Assembly: GCA_002842255.1 (NCBI GenBank)
Contig: PHCM01000107.1
Location: forward strand, 1 to 5,796
Direction: 5' to 3'
Origin: Betaproteobacteria bacterium HGW-Betaproteobacteria-2
Lineage (GTDB): Bacteria; Pseudomonadota; Gammaproteobacteria; Burkholderiales; Methylophilaceae
DNA length: 5,796 bases
The notes beneath the pieces are model-generated. The model did no database searches. It was given only the letters and a program-made list of their open reading frames with translations, and had not been told where the DNA came from. The position numbers and the translations under genes are program-made. This document shows positions 4,616 to 5,796 of this stretch, piece by piece. The first letter of the stretch is position 1; the number at the start of each line of letters is the position of its first letter.

Positions 4616-5796
4616 ATGAGTGAATCCCGTTTCAGCTACCCCCTTGAACAATTGCAGGACATGAGTGCGCGTGTGTTGAAACTGGCCAAAGCGGCCGGGG
4701 CCAGCGCTGCCGAGACCGATATCAGTCTCGGTATCGGGCAGAACGTCAGTGTGCGCTTGGGTGAAACGGAAACCATAGAATACAACCGCGACAAAGGGGT
4801 TTCGGTGTCGGTCTATTTCGGTCAGCAGCGCGGCCATGCCAGCACTTCCGATCTTTCGGAGCAGGCCTTGGCCGATACGGTAGCCGCTGCCTGCAATATC
4901 GCCCGCTATACCGCAAAGGATCCATACTGTGGACTGGCAGACGCCAATCTCATGGCGACTGAATTCCCCGATCTCGATCTTTACCATCCATGGGATATCT
5001 CGGTGGAAGAGGCGATCGAACTGGCCAAACGCTGCGAGGCGGCTGCCCGTGCCGTTGATCCGCGCATCAGCAATTCCGAGGGGGCAAGCGTCTCAAATTC
5101 CGAAAGCCTGTCAGTCTATGCAAACAGCCACGGCTTCTGTGCCGGCTATCCGACTTCGCGTCACGGCATCAGTGCTTCGGTCATCGCCGAAGAAGGCCAG
5201 AGCATGCAGCGCGATTACTGGTATACAACAGCGCGTGCGGCAACCGATCTTGAATCGCCGGAGCATGTCGGTCAGATGGCCGGCGAGCGTACGGTCAGGC
5301 GGCTGGGTTGCCGCAAGCTGAAGACGGCACAAGTGCCGGTATTATTCGAGGCGCCTCTGGCTGCAGGCCTGATCTCCAGTCTGGTCGGTGCGGTGTCCGG
5401 TGGCAATCTTTACCGCAAATCCTCGTTTCTGCTCGACAGCTTGGGCAAACCGGTCATTTCCCCCATCGTGGATATCGAAGAACAGCCGCATTTGTCCAAG
5501 GGGCTCGCCAGTAGCGCCTTCGATGCCGAAGGGGTGGCGACCAAGCCGCGCATGCTGATCGAGCAAGGGGTCTTGCAGGGCTATCTGCTTTCCAGTTATT
5601 CGGCACGCAAACTGGGTATGAGCAGCACCGGCAATGCCGGCGGCAACCATAACCTGATCGTGCGGCATGTTCAGGGCGCGGCGCACCAGCAGAGTTTCGA
5701 GCAGTTGCTGAAAACCATGGGCAGCGGGTTGCTGGTGACGGAGTTGCTTGGGCAAGGGCTGAATATGGTCACCGGTGATTATTCGCGTGGTGCAGC
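4616..5796 (+). CDS. pmbA: Metalloprotease-related protein PmbA (TldE), 3' end cut by window edge
   Basis: PmbA/TldE forms a heterodimeric complex with TldD that degrades or trims peptides in the cytoplasm; in E. coli it matures microcin B17 and takes part in CcdA turnover. Reading from ATG 4616 gives 393 codons open to the right edge; E. coli PmbA has 450 residues, so about 57 are missing. Landmarks include YPLEQLQDMSARVLKLAKAA (8-27), the N-terminal U62 motif ETIEYNRDKGVSVSVYFG (52-69), SNSEGASVSNSESL (152-165), LFEAPLAAGLISSLVGAVSG (243-262), LASSAFDAEGVAT (297-309), SARKLGMSSTGNAGGNHNL (329-347) and the terminal signature VTGDYSRGA (385-393). No HExxxH zinc motif is present in the visible part. 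That fits TldE, the subunit without the metal site, rather than TldD. Shine-Dalgarno is weak (GAG at 4604-4606). Confidence 0.95.
   Translation, partial: MSESRFSYPLEQLQDMSARVLKLAKAAGASAAETDISLGIGQNVSVRLGETETIEYNRDKGVSVSVYFGQQRGHASTSDLSEQALADTVAAACNIARYTAKDPYCGLADANLMATEFPDLDLYHPWDISVEEAIELAKRCEAAARAVDPRISNSEGASVSNSESLSVYANSHGFCAGYPTSRHGISASVIAEEGQSMQRDYWYTTARAATDLESPEHVGQMAGERTVRRLGCRKLKTAQVPVLFEAPLAAGLISSLVGAVSGGNLYRKSSFLLDSLGKPVISPIVDIEEQPHLSKGLASSAFDAEGVATKPRMLIEQGVLQGYLLSSYSARKLGMSSTGNAGGNHNLIVRHVQGAAHQQSFEQLLKTMGSGLLVTELLGQGLNMVTGDYSRGA

Noticed and set aside
4929..5321. Plus-strand frame of 130 codons, and minus-strand frames at 4610-4987 and 5342-5755, inside pmbA
   Set aside because: All fall within the intact pmbA frame, which carries family motifs from its start to the window edge.

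Overview
The window looks like ordinary chromosomal DNA of a betaproteobacterium. The pointers are moderate-to-high GC, a MogA very close to the enterobacterial form, a DarP/YjgA (DUF615) gene next to pmbA, and a large membrane protein of the Gcr 'SpecificRecomb' family, which I know mainly from Neisseria, Burkholderia and relatives. A Nitrosomonadales/Gallionellaceae-like host is a guess. I see no tRNA, rRNA, CRISPR array, insertion sequence or phage gene.

Layout from left to right. On the minus strand, mogA (391-981) runs into thiL (1-391, cut by the left edge); the stop of mogA and the start of thiL share one base. A 150-bp divergent intergenic region (982-1131) separates mogA from a plus-strand gene for an exported PDZ-domain protein (1132-1866), which ends at a good intrinsic terminator (1883-1915). 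After a 79-nt leader comes a 664-residue polytopic membrane protein of the Gcr family (1995-3989). Its stop overlaps by 4 bp the stop of convergent darP (3986-4519, minus strand). A 96-bp divergent spacer then leads to pmbA/tldE (4616 to the right edge, about 57 codons missing by comparison with E. coli).

Functions. mogA (molybdopterin adenylylation) and thiL (thiamine monophosphate phosphorylation) are cofactor genes that appear co-transcribed and translationally coupled. darP (50S ribosome maturation) and pmbA (TldD partner, peptide processing) are housekeeping genes. The least understood part is the plus-strand block at 1132-3989: an envelope PDZ protein and a membrane protein whose family label, 'site-specific recombinase', does not fit its sequence. 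From memory, darP, mogA and pmbA often sit together in betaproteobacteria, so this block may be an insertion between mogA and darP; that is inference.

The two edge-truncated genes, thiL and pmbA, were read by translating the sequence directly. Most genes here lack a strong Shine-Dalgarno sequence; the PDZ gene is the exception. I found no clearly new multi-gene system; the Gcr-family protein and the PDZ protein are the real unknowns.
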